In this document: one piece after another, positions 8,257-15,777 of the stretch | How positions within the stretch are numbered: the first letter of the stretch is position 1 | How the letters are laid out: the number at the start of each line of letters is the position of its first letter | Source: Nitrospinota bacterium | Lineage (GTDB): Bacteria; Nitrospinota_A; JADGAW01 | Direction of reading: 5' to 3' | Assembly: GCA_015231815.1 (NCBI GenBank) | Contig: JADGAW010000021.1 | Coordinates: forward strand, 1 to 18,677 | DNA length: 18,677 bases | Program-made: the position numbers and the translations under genes | Notes under the pieces: model-generated | What the model was told of the DNA's origin: nothing | Database searches by the model: none | What the model saw: only the letters and a program-made list of their open reading frames with translations

Positions 8257-8877
8257 GTGAGAAAAATAGTCTTGAATGGTACATGTTTGGAAGTGGACAT
8301 TAAGAATGATGTAACGTTTGGTGAAATGCGAGCAATTTTAAAAGATGAAATCGAGAATAAATCTCTTGTGGTTACGAGAATTCTTGGGGATGGTGAGGAA
8401 ATTTTTCAACATAGACCCGATGAATGTCTCAAAAGTGAAATTGGAGCATATAAAGACATTGAAATTATTGCTGAATCCTTTGAAGCTATTACAGAGAGAC
8501 TTTTAACCAACGCCGCCAAGTTCCTCGATCAATTGAATGAAAACGTAACAAAAATTTCTGAAAGCTTTAGAACAAAAAGCAAGGAAGAAGCGTTTGAAGA
8601 CTTTATTCTCTACATCGACTGCCTTCAGCAGGTTTTTGATTTACTTGACATATCTCAAAAAAGCAACTCCATAAAACTTCTGGAGTCTGAATACAAAAAC
8701 AAGCGGGGAAGTGATATCATTAAAAATTTTGCGTCGATTAATCAGGAAATTCTCAAAGCGCAAGAGAATAAAGATGTTGTTCTAATGGCGGATCTTTTGG
8801 AATATGAGCTTAGTCCTTCAATTGAGCTTTTATCTGGTCTTTTTGTATCACGTAAGGAAGCGCTCTTGTCTGAATAG
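8257..8877 (+). CDS. Unknown protein, beta-grasp-like N-terminus plus helical C-terminus
   Basis: I do not recognise this family. The start is GTG, supported by a purine-rich GAGAGGGTGGAG just upstream (8243-8254). Residues 1-72 look like beta-hairpin (KIVLNGTCLEVDI), one helix (TFGEMRAILKDEI), further strands and a final strand (KDIEIIAES), the order of a ubiquitin-like beta-grasp. Residues 73-206 are acidic and almost all helical, with heptad-like hydrophobics (ITERLLTNAAKFLDQLNENV and onward). There are no signal peptide, membrane segments or cysteine clusters; the two cysteines near the N-terminus are isolated. It sits 24 bases after ilvE, so co-transcription is likely, but a link to branched-chain amino acids is not evident. 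A cytoplasmic adaptor or regulator is possible. Confidence 0.75.
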   Translation: MRKIVLNGTCLEVDIKNDVTFGEMRAILKDEIENKSLVVTRILGDGEEIFQHRPDECLKSEIGAYKDIEIIAESFEAITERLLTNAAKFLDQLNENVTKISESFRTKSKEEAFEDFILYIDCLQQVFDLLDISQKSNSIKLLESEYKNKRGSDIIKNFASINQEILKAQENKDVVLMADLLEYELSPSIELLSGLFVSRKEALLSE

Positions 8878-8910
8878 GGTCTAAGCAAAAAGTGATATTA
8901 ACTTTAAATT

Positions 8911-9288
8911 TCAATCATTTTTTATAAACCCCAACTCAATTAATTTATTTCTTATTGACTCTTTATCAATGGGTTTAACCATATAAGAATTTGCCCCTGC
9001 CTTTACAGCCTCCATAATATTGTGTTGTTCAGCTTGGCACGTCATCATGACAATAGGCACATCGCAAATAACCTGATTCCTTCGAACAGCGTTAAGAAAC
9101 TGAATACCGTTGACGTTTGGCATAAGCCAGTCTAAAAAAACAAGATCATAAATCTCTCTTAATAATTTCCGGAGAGCGACTCTTCCGTCTGGTGCCTCAC
9201 TAATTCGCTCATACCCCAATTCGTGCAATATGTCCTTCAATTGCTCACGAAAAAATTGGGAATCGTCAACAATTAATATTCTTAACAT
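8911..9288 (-). CDS. CheY-like single-domain response regulator
   Basis: The 125 residues form a stand-alone receiver with every functional residue present: acidic pair D8-D9 (ILIVDDSQF), phospho-acceptor D53 (LVFLDWLMPNVNG), T83 (VMMTCQ) and K105 (MVKPID). There is no output domain. Such proteins carry a phosphate from a histidine kinase to a target such as the flagellar switch, or take part in other relays. Flagellar genes lie about 4-9 kb upstream on the same strand, which fits chemotaxis, but no che gene is adjacent, so the cheY name is not secure. A weak AAGG precedes the ATG. The 100-base upstream region carries repeated sequences that could control it. It converges with the unknown + strand gene 33 bases away. 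Confidence 0.88.
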   Translation of the reverse strand: MLRILIVDDSQFFREQLKDILHELGYERISEAPDGRVALRKLLREIYDLVFLDWLMPNVNGIQFLNAVRRNQVICDVPIVMMTCQAEQHNIMEAVKAGANSYMVKPIDKESIRNKLIELGFIKND

Positions 9289-9315
9289 GTCAATGCCTTA
9301 TTGTTTTACTTCTAG

Positions 9316-9396
9316 CTTACAATCCTATCATCTCATAGAGTAACCTAAAAAATTAAATCTTTTCTTCATCTCTATGAGTATATTTTTCTTACAATC
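9316..9396. repeat. Repeated operator-like motif upstream of the CheY-like gene
   Basis: Two copies of TCATCTCnnnGAGTA start 38 bases apart (9328-9342 and 9366-9380). Their cores CTCATAGAG (9332-9340) and CTCTATGAG (9370-9378) are exact reverse complements, so the pair also forms a 9-bp inverted repeat with a 29-base loop. An outer direct repeat CTTACAATC occurs at 9316-9324 and 9388-9396; the second copy overlaps the stop codon of the radical-SAM-like gene. There is no U-run after the stem on either strand, so it is not an ordinary terminator. Paired operator sites, or an RNA structure between the two genes, are both possible. Confidence 0.5.
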
Positions 9397-10207
9397 TTTT
9401 GTTTTTAATTTCTTTCCGGTTATCTATTATAAGTTTTCCCTCTTTGTGTTTTACCTCTATTTCCTTTGCCAATTCTGTTAATAGACCTGTGTCGTTACAA
9501 AAAGAATTCATTTCATCGTAGCTTCTAATAACGATTCCGTGGTTAAGAATTTTCTCCTTATTGATAATTATTGAAGTAATTTGCTTAAACATTTCCCTTA
9601 CTGCTCCACATATTGCCTCACAAATAGCGGCACTTTTACTATTGTCTTTTAAGGAAAGATTTTTTCTTATGAGACTGAAATCGACAATATATACATCAAC
9701 AATTCCATCAAGAAGTTTTAAAACACGAATAGATTCAAAACCGCTACAGTTCCATACTATTGGAAGAATAAAGCCACCTTCAATTGCCAGAGATAATGCT
9801 TCAATTACCTGTGCAGCATAGTTTGTCGGAGTTACGAAAGAGATGTTGTGACAGCTTCTAATTTGCAAACTTACCATTTGCTTTGCAAGTTCCTCTATTT
9901 CAAATTCTCGCGTTTCTTCTGATTCATTGACATATTCATCCCCGGAAAGTTCGTTTTTAAAGGAAATGTAACCACATCCGTACTTACCAGACAGTTCAGG
10001 TATTTCCCCAAAATTGGCGTGGGCAGACTTAATTCTCGGCTCAAAACCTGCATTACAAGCCCCGAACTCCCCTTCTATCCTGTTTATTCCACACTCAAAA
10101 GGACAGAGGGTACAATGGGTAAGAAGTTGATTAAATTCCTCTGCCCGCTCATCAAGTTCTCCACTTTGCTTAAGCTGAAGGTATTTGGGAAAATAATACT
10201 TGCTCAT
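9389..10207 (-). CDS. Radical-SAM-like protein (COG1313, PflA-like) lacking the cluster cysteines
   Basis: The 272 residues follow the COG1313 'putative pyruvate formate-lyase activating enzyme' layout. The N-terminal cysteine group is kept (C32, C35, C39 in CTLCPFECGINR, and C51 in GACNAG), as are HANFGEIPELSGKYGCGY (63-80), the ISFVTPTNYAAQVIEAL region (122-138), LPIVWNCSGFES (148-159) and LLDGIVDVYIVDF (165-177). The radical SAM motif CX3CX2C should sit at 86/90/93, directly after GCGYISF. Without any gap, those positions are E86, D90 and V93. The protein should therefore not bind the SAM-cleaving [4Fe-4S] cluster, though the outer cysteines could still hold metal. The frame is intact and starts 6 bases after the metG stop, suggesting it is still made. 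A decayed paralog or a repurposed non-radical protein are the alternatives. Confidence 0.78.
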   Translation of the reverse strand: MSKYYFPKYLQLKQSGELDERAEEFNQLLTHCTLCPFECGINRIEGEFGACNAGFEPRIKSAHANFGEIPELSGKYGCGYISFKNELSGDEYVNESEETREFEIEELAKQMVSLQIRSCHNISFVTPTNYAAQVIEALSLAIEGGFILPIVWNCSGFESIRVLKLLDGIVDVYIVDFSLIRKNLSLKDNSKSAAICEAICGAVREMFKQITSIIINKEKILNHGIVIRSYDEMNSFCNDTGLLTELAKEIEVKHKEGKLIIDNRKEIKNKRL

Positions 10208-10213
10208 TTCAGT

Positions 10214-12115
10214 TTACCTAACTTCAGAACCAGGTTTTAAGTTTCCTGCAAAGGAAGCAAGGTATAATTTCCCTTCCTCACAACCACAAAGAAGCATTCC
10301 CTGAGACTCAATTCCCATTAATTTAACCGGTTTTAGGTTTGCAACAACAATTACCTGCTTATTCACTAAATCCTCCGGTTCATAATACTCCGAAATTCCG
10401 GCAAGAATTGTTCGAGGCTCATCTTCACCAACATCTACTTTTGTTTTAATGAGTTTTTTTGATTTTGGTACTTTTTCCGCTTCGAGAATAAGTCCAACCT
10501 TCAGTTCAGTTTTAAAAAAATCGTCAATGGTAATTACGTTCTCTTCTTCAGTTTTTTCTCTTTCCATAAATTCCTCTATAATTTTTTCTGTTTTTTTATC
10601 ATCAATGCGGGGAAACAGGTTCTCAACCTTTTGAATGGGAACTCCTCCCGGCAACGTTTTCCATACAAGCTCCTGATAACCTTCGACTTCAGAAAAAGCC
10701 TCAACGATTTTTCTCGATTTCTCCGGCATAAAAGGGGTTGCTAAAATACCTACAATTCTCAGAGCTTCAAGGCAGGTGGAAATAACTTGTCCTAACCTCT
10801 CTTTTCCCTCATCATTGTTTAATTTCCATGGTTCTTGAGTAACAATGTATTTGTTCAGGGTTGAAATTACGTCCCAAACTGCATTTAAAATTTTCGAAAA
10901 AGCTAGTTCCTTATATAAATCATCAACTTCCTGAATTGCTTCCTCAGTTTTTTTCTTTATTTCTTCATCTGCTTCATTGAGATGAGAACATTCTGGAGTG
11001 TTGCCATCAAAATATTTGTAGGTCATCGAAATAATCCGACTGGTAACATTCCCAATGTCGTTGGCAAGATCGGTATTAATTCTCATAATGAAATTTTTCA
11101 GGGAAAAATCTCCATCAAGACCAAAAGGAACCTCTCGCATAAGAAAATAGCGTACTTCATCAACACCGAAGGTATCAGCAAGCCAATGGGGGTCAACACC
11201 ATTTTTCAGCGATTTGGACATTTTTTTTCCATCAACAGTCCACCAGCCATGGGCAAAAAGGTTACCCGGAATATCCATACCAGCAGCCTTCAACATGGTC
11301 ATCCAATAAACACTATGGGTGGTGAGAATATCTTTCCCCACCAAATGATGATCTGCTGGCCAAAATTTTCTATGTTTTTCTTCATCCTGATTATAGCCCG
11401 TGACGGTAATGTAGTTAAGAAGAGCGTCAAACCAAACGTAGGTCACATATTCATTATCAAAAGGGAGAGGAATTCCCCAAGAGAGGCGTTTTTTGGGTCT
11501 GGAGATACAAAGGTCCTCCAAGTCTTTTTTTAGAAAGCCTAAAACCTCATTTTTTCTTGATTTTGGAAGAATAAAACTTTCATGTGTATTAATATGCTCA
11601 ACCAACCAATCACGGTATTTGCTCATTTTGAAAAAATAGTTCTTTTCCTCTATTTCCTCAACAGGTTTTCCACAATCAGGACACGCCTTATCGATAATAT
11701 CTTTATCAGTCCAGAAACGTTCATCAGATGTGCAATACCATCCTTTATACGTTGCTGAATAGATTTCTTCCTTATCAAAAAGATCTTGAAGAACCCGCTG
11801 AACAACCTTTTTATGCTCTTCTTCAGTCGTTCGGATAAAAACATCATAGTTAATGTTAAGTTTTTTCCAGAGCTCTTTAAATCGCTCACAAAATTCATCA
11901 ACGTGTGCCTGTGGTTTTACCCCTCGCTCTGTAGCAGCTTTTTCAACCTTTTGACCATGCTCATCTGTCCCGGTGCTAAACATAACATCTCGTCCTTTCA
12001 GACGGTAATACCGTGCGGCAACATCAGCAGCAATCGTTGTATAGGCATGACCAATATGGGGAATATCGTTAACGTAATAAATCGGGGTGGAGATGGTAAA
12101 TGTTGTATCGCTCAT
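10214..12115 (-). CDS. metG: Methionyl-tRNA synthetase
   Basis: This class I aminoacyl-tRNA synthetase charges tRNA-Met for initiation and elongation. The 633-residue product has the HIGH motif (20-23, PHIGHAYTT) and KMSKS (298-302). A zinc-region insert (about 120-160) has C128, D131, C145 and C148, so one cysteine position of the usual four is Asp. The anticodon-binding helical domain follows, then a C-terminal tRNA-binding (Trbp111/EMAP-like) domain from about 530, with DLVNKQVIVVANLKPVKLMG and ending at LKPGSEVR. That domain mediates dimerisation and non-specific tRNA binding in many bacterial MetRS. Length and layout are normal for this MetRS type. No clear Shine-Dalgarno sequence is visible before the ATG. 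The radical-SAM-like gene follows after 6 bases. Confidence 0.96.
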   Translation of the reverse strand: MSDTTFTISTPIYYVNDIPHIGHAYTTIAADVAARYYRLKGRDVMFSTGTDEHGQKVEKAATERGVKPQAHVDEFCERFKELWKKLNINYDVFIRTTEEEHKKVVQRVLQDLFDKEEIYSATYKGWYCTSDERFWTDKDIIDKACPDCGKPVEEIEEKNYFFKMSKYRDWLVEHINTHESFILPKSRKNEVLGFLKKDLEDLCISRPKKRLSWGIPLPFDNEYVTYVWFDALLNYITVTGYNQDEEKHRKFWPADHHLVGKDILTTHSVYWMTMLKAAGMDIPGNLFAHGWWTVDGKKMSKSLKNGVDPHWLADTFGVDEVRYFLMREVPFGLDGDFSLKNFIMRINTDLANDIGNVTSRIISMTYKYFDGNTPECSHLNEADEEIKKKTEEAIQEVDDLYKELAFSKILNAVWDVISTLNKYIVTQEPWKLNNDEGKERLGQVISTCLEALRIVGILATPFMPEKSRKIVEAFSEVEGYQELVWKTLPGGVPIQKVENLFPRIDDKKTEKIIEEFMEREKTEEENVITIDDFFKTELKVGLILEAEKVPKSKKLIKTKVDVGEDEPRTILAGISEYYEPEDLVNKQVIVVANLKPVKLMGIESQGMLLCGCEEGKLYLASFAGNLKPGSEVR

Positions 12116-12242
12116 GTGTAAAAGAAGGGAAAAATGATAGACAAAATAAGCAAGATATTCTATTACATCACGAGAAAAAAATACAGAAGTAATTCTTTTA
12201 TCTTTATAGAAAAGTGCTGATTTTTAAAAGTAGGGTAAGTAT

Positions 12243-13088
12243 TTATGGGTGAATGTTTTTTCTTTTGCAGTATTTACTGAGAAGACATGTAAAGCAATCT
12301 ACTTCTCTTAAAGGACATTTCTTCGTCATTGCCAGTCTTGTTAGAGAAAAATCATACTTTACCGGGTCTTTTGGATCAAGTTTTTTAAAGTAGTTTGTAA
12401 TTTCCACAACAGATTTCCAGTCAGAATATTTATTTCTTATAATGCCTAAGTCCCGGGTAATCTGGTGAATATGGGTATCAACAGGAAAAAAAAGGTCTGA
12501 AGGAGGTATTTGAGTCCACAGTCCTGTATCAATATCATCCTTTCTCACCATCCAGCGCAAAAAAAGGTTAAATCTTTTACAAGGACTGTTTCGTGAAGGA
12601 GGTGGAATCAATGTTTTAATCTTCATATTGGGGTTTGGGATGAAGCTGACAAACTCCTGAACAAAGGTTTCCATCGAACGCTGGAAACTTCTTTTCCGAT
12701 ACCCTTTCATAAAGAGTTTTTCCAATGATTTTTTTTTCCTCAGAACCCCTTGAATCCCTAATAGAAACTGTTCTAACTCTGCTGGTTTGTGGAACCGATA
12801 TTTCCAGTCAACAAATTCGGTTTTTATGAGTTCCTCAATATCAACTTCTCTTAGAAATATTGACGGATTTTCCGTTAACTTGCTAAAAATATCTTTAAGG
12901 TTTCTATTTATGAGGGAGACAGAACCATAGGCAAAACAAGATGAGATAAAACCAACAATTTCCTTATCCTCTTTTTCTTCGTAATGCGACAGAAATACTA
13001 TGGGGTCTGTTGAAAGATAAGATGCTTTGAATTCAGAGTATAAGCCATCAAGGCAAATTTTCAGTTTGTTAATTCTTTTGTAGTTCAT
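12243..13088 (-). CDS. TIGR02757/DUF2400 family protein, HhH-GPD DNA-glycosylase-like
   Basis: The 281 residues match the TIGR02757 pattern: CFAYGSVSLI (51-60), FVDWKYRFHKPAEL (92-105), CKRFNLFLRWMVRKDDIDTGLW (170-191), PVDTHIHQITRDLG (202-215) and LDPKDPVKYDFSL (237-249). The family has no agreed function known to me. The C-terminus adds an exact C-X6-C-X2-C-X5-C (C258, C265, C268, C274), the iron-sulfur motif of endonuclease III and MutY. VDTHI (D204) corresponds in position and sequence to the catalytic-Asp segment of those enzymes. The classical LPGVGRKT hairpin is not recognisable; K171 is a possible replacement for the catalytic Lys. DNA base excision repair is inferred, not shown. An in-frame stop lies four codons before the ATG, so the start is well bounded. 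Confidence 0.8.
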   Translation of the reverse strand: MNYKRINKLKICLDGLYSEFKASYLSTDPIVFLSHYEEKEDKEIVGFISSCFAYGSVSLINRNLKDIFSKLTENPSIFLREVDIEELIKTEFVDWKYRFHKPAELEQFLLGIQGVLRKKKSLEKLFMKGYRKRSFQRSMETFVQEFVSFIPNPNMKIKTLIPPPSRNSPCKRFNLFLRWMVRKDDIDTGLWTQIPPSDLFFPVDTHIHQITRDLGIIRNKYSDWKSVVEITNYFKKLDPKDPVKYDFSLTRLAMTKKCPLREVDCFTCLLSKYCKRKNIHP

Positions 13089-13140
13089 CGCAGGAGGTCA
13101 GAAGATAAACCTTCCGATGTATCGTCTGTTCATATGTGCT

Positions 13141-13362
13141 TTACTTTTTATCAGAAGCTTCATCCTCCAGTTCAAACACTTTGGTTTTTTCTTTACGATA
13201 GAACAATACGGAACCAATGAGTGTAAGCATACTGAGAATAACCGACAACACAATTCCATAGGAAAAGGTATAGGCATAGTCCTTTCCCGTAATAAGACTC
13301 ATCATTACAAAAGTTGCAAATGTAATGAGAAATATTGCGCCAGCATAGTTAAAAGCAATCAT
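13141..13362 (-). CDS. Small two-helix membrane protein, unknown function
   Basis: The 73-residue protein has two hydrophobic segments (about 4-25 and 35-55), separated by a short polar loop (TGKDYAYT), and a highly charged tail (YRKEKTKVFELEDEASDKK). It is probably an inner-membrane protein with both ends in the cytoplasm. I do not recognise the family. Its ATG lies three bases after the flhG stop, in the position where fliA or other flagellar genes often occur, so it is likely translated from the flagellar transcript. There is no good Shine-Dalgarno sequence, so translational coupling to flhG is plausible. The composition and tight fit make it more than a chance frame, but its role is open. 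Confidence 0.62.
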   Translation of the reverse strand: MIAFNYAGAIFLITFATFVMMSLITGKDYAYTFSYGIVLSVILSMLTLIGSVLFYRKEKTKVFELEDEASDKK

Positions 13363-13365
13363 TTT

Positions 13366-14259
13366 TTATACATTATTTTCGAGAAAGTTTCTAAAAAAAC
13401 CTCCAACACCTGCACCTACAGCAACCTTTTCCTTATTCTCGGAGATAATCCCGGCAAGGTCGGTATAACACCTGCTGGCTTTGGAGTAAGGAAATAATTC
13501 TCCAATGAGTTTCTGCTGTTTTACACATTTCCTGACATTTTCATCATTTAAAACATAACCTAGATAATCGAGGCTGATATTATCAAGAAACTTATCGACA
13601 ACCATGGATATCTGTTTATAGACTAACTTCGACTCCTGAGGAGTATTCACCATATTCACAATTAACTTAAATCGATTTTGGTTGTAGTCCTTGTAAAGTA
13701 CCTTCATTAATGCATAAGCATCAGTAATTGAAGTTGGTTCAGGGGTTGCTATAACAATGGTTTCATTTGACATTGTACAAAAATAGGTAACATTGGTGTT
13801 AATTCCAGCACCAATATCCAAAAGAACATAATCAAAATCCTTTATAAAGTCGTCCAGTTCTCCTGAAATCATCATCTGTTGATTTTTATCAATCTGGCTG
13901 AGCTTTTGTACACCTGAGGCAGCAGGAAGGATTTTCATTCCGCCAGGACCTTCACACATAATTTCATTTGCTGAAACCATTCCGCTTAAAAGGTGCTCAA
14001 GGGTTTGCCGTGAAGCAATTCCAAGGAGAATATCAAGGTTACCGAGCCCAAGGTCACAGTCAAAAAGAAGAACTTTTTTCCCTTGTTTGCTTAAACAGTA
14101 ACCAAGGTTTGCAACAATATTAGTTTTTCCAACACCGCCTTTGCCGCTGGCAAAAGAAATTAACTTGGGGTAATTTCCATCTCCACCCCACTGTTCTGTT
14201 GGGGCACTATCGGCAACGTTTGCTCTGGTCATAACTCTAAGTTTATCTGCCTGATCCAT
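13366..14259 (-). CDS. flhG: FlhG (FleN/YlxH), MinD-like flagellar number regulator
   Basis: This ParA/MinD-type ATPase limits flagellar number and stimulates the GTPase FlhF. Seen in the 297 residues: the N-terminal DQADKLR (2-8), the segment that activates FlhF GTP hydrolysis; the deviant Walker A GKGGVGKT (39-46); the DCDLGLGNLD switch region (67-76); and VLLDIGAG (about 144-151). A C-terminal amphipathic stretch (GGFFRNFLENNV) could be the membrane-targeting helix of the MinD family. The ATG is preceded by AGGAGG at 14264-14269, the strongest ribosome-binding site in this cluster. flhF lies 94 bases upstream on the same strand, as in most polar-flagellate genomes. In the sequence it looks intact and functional. 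Confidence 0.93.
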   Translation of the reverse strand: MDQADKLRVMTRANVADSAPTEQWGGDGNYPKLISFASGKGGVGKTNIVANLGYCLSKQGKKVLLFDCDLGLGNLDILLGIASRQTLEHLLSGMVSANEIMCEGPGGMKILPAASGVQKLSQIDKNQQMMISGELDDFIKDFDYVLLDIGAGINTNVTYFCTMSNETIVIATPEPTSITDAYALMKVLYKDYNQNRFKLIVNMVNTPQESKLVYKQISMVVDKFLDNISLDYLGYVLNDENVRKCVKQQKLIGELFPYSKASRCYTDLAGIISENKEKVAVGAGVGGFFRNFLENNV

Positions 14260-14263
14260 TTTG

Positions 14264-14269
14264 CCTCCT
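14264..14269 (-). promoter_or_regulatory. Strong ribosome-binding site of flhG
   Basis: AGGAGG on the minus strand, four bases before the flhG ATG. Most other genes in this cluster lack a clear Shine-Dalgarno sequence, so flhG may be translated independently of flhF across the 94-base gap. Confidence 0.7.
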
Positions 14270-14353
14270 GATAAATGTCTATAGGATAGAGTGAATTGTG
14301 AATAGTTGAAGGTCAGAACCTGCTTCCCATCTACCTTTCACCCATCTATTCCT

Positions 14354-15718
14354 CTACTTGTTTAAAATTAAATCTGCAACCCTTTCCGGTGTTGCCAGCT
14401 CAATATCTTCCGGAACTCTTTGACCAACGGTAAAATAGGAGAGGGGTTTTTGTGTTTTTATAACCATATTTAAAATCTGCCCAAAAAGTCCGCCTTCATC
14501 CAGTTTCGTAAAAATAAGCTTATCAAATCCTACCTCTTTAAATCGGTCAATGGTTTCGTTCAACACCTTGATATTACTTGTTGTTGAAACCAGAAGATGT
14601 GTTTCCATATTTTCCACAACACTGAGAAAAGCTTTGAGTTCTACTAACTGTCCACTTTCTCTCTGACTTCTTCCGGCTGTATCAATGAGAATAAGGTCAA
14701 AGTTACTGTATTCCTTAATTTTGTCTTTTAAATCGTTTGGTGTCATAACCACCTCAACAGGAAGTCCAAGAATATTTGCATATATTTTCAACTGTTCAAC
14801 TGCAGCAATTCTAAAGGTATCAATTGTGATTAAAACAACTTTTTTCTTTTCTTTCAGTTTATATTTTGCTGCAACTTTTGCAATAGTGGTTGTTTTCCCA
14901 ACACCTGTTGCCCCAACAAAACTTACCACTTTAGGCATACCGGGAATTAGTTGCAGAGGTCCATCAATTTTAACCAGCTTGGAAATAAAATTCCCCAGAT
15001 ACGCTTCAAGGTAGTTCTCCTTATTTTTAAAGGCACCCATAACGGAATCATTGGCTTTCTGTACCAGCTTTAACGCAACTTTTTCATCAAGTCCGTTTTT
15101 AATCATTCTTTGGAAAAAGGTCGCAAGAACTGGTGACAGTTCTTTACTTTCTTTCTCTGTTGTAGAAATCCTCACTAATTTATGGAGCATCATTTTGATG
15201 TCTTCCAGTTCCGTTTCCTTGGCAGAATTTTGCATTCTTTCCTGCTCAATAACGCTTTTTTCCTGATTAATTTTCTCTAAAATTTGCCTCAGTTCATTAA
15301 CATCATCCTTAAGTGGGGTAATCATGTTGTTCACTGTCGAGAGATTGTTATAGCGCTCCTCTGATTCCTTCTTACTGCTAGCTTCCTTTAGACTATCAGA
15401 CTCCTTTGCGTTACCCATGGCAGTGTAGGGATTTACGCTTCCTTTCAGGCTTGTTTTACCAGAAGTTAAGGGTGGAGGCATTTCTGCTTTCTGGGTAACA
15501 CCACTTTGAGGCATTATGGTTTTCTTCTTAGGAGACGGCAAGCTATGACCTTCAACCGCAGCAGTAACTTCAACCACTGGTCTTCCGAAAAGTCCGAACA
15601 TAGCTTTATCCTTAACAACTTTTCTTGTTTGAATAATAACAGCATGTGGACCAAGCTCTGCTTTTACCAGCTTGAGAGCTTCCTGCATGTCAACTGCTTC
15701 AAACTTTTTTACCTTCAT
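14354..15718 (-). CDS. flhF: FlhF, SRP-type GTPase for flagellar placement
   Basis: FlhF marks the site of flagellar assembly and is the third SRP GTPase beside Ffh and FtsY. The 454 residues show the basic N-terminal B domain (1-60, MKVKKFEAVDMQEALKLVK, then MFGLFGRPVVEV), a low-complexity linker (about 60-190, rich in K, S and E with coiled-coil tendency), and the NG domain. Motifs are G1 GATGVGKTT (269-277), G2 region DTFRIAAVEQLK (300-311), G3 DTAGRSQRE (346-354), G4 TKLDEGG (404-410) and a final LATPERVADLIL. The length is normal for FlhF. It is transcribed after flhA with a 170-base intergenic region that contains repeats, and before flhG. The GAGAAAAAAT upstream is only a weak ribosome-binding site. 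Confidence 0.95.
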   Translation of the reverse strand: MKVKKFEAVDMQEALKLVKAELGPHAVIIQTRKVVKDKAMFGLFGRPVVEVTAAVEGHSLPSPKKKTIMPQSGVTQKAEMPPPLTSGKTSLKGSVNPYTAMGNAKESDSLKEASSKKESEERYNNLSTVNNMITPLKDDVNELRQILEKINQEKSVIEQERMQNSAKETELEDIKMMLHKLVRISTTEKESKELSPVLATFFQRMIKNGLDEKVALKLVQKANDSVMGAFKNKENYLEAYLGNFISKLVKIDGPLQLIPGMPKVVSFVGATGVGKTTTIAKVAAKYKLKEKKKVVLITIDTFRIAAVEQLKIYANILGLPVEVVMTPNDLKDKIKEYSNFDLILIDTAGRSQRESGQLVELKAFLSVVENMETHLLVSTTSNIKVLNETIDRFKEVGFDKLIFTKLDEGGLFGQILNMVIKTQKPLSYFTVGQRVPEDIELATPERVADLILNK

Positions 15719-15777
15719 ATTTTTTCTCGTTTAGATGTCAATGGTTGAAAATAGAGCCTAAATGGTTGTTTTTGACA

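Noticed and set aside
8878..8936. Possible terminator between the unknown gene and the CheY-like gene (AAGTGAT ... ATCATTTTTT)
   Set aside because: The stem is A-T rich with a wobble pair and a 17-base loop, so it is not convincing despite the T-run.
10982..11533. A 183-codon + strand open frame
   Set aside because: It lies wholly antisense to metG, whose motifs are intact there, and its translation has no recognisable domain.
13117..13497. A + strand open frame preceded by an AGGAGGT sequence (13092-13098)
   Set aside because: The spacing to the ATG is too long, and the frame is antisense to the small membrane protein and the end of flhG.
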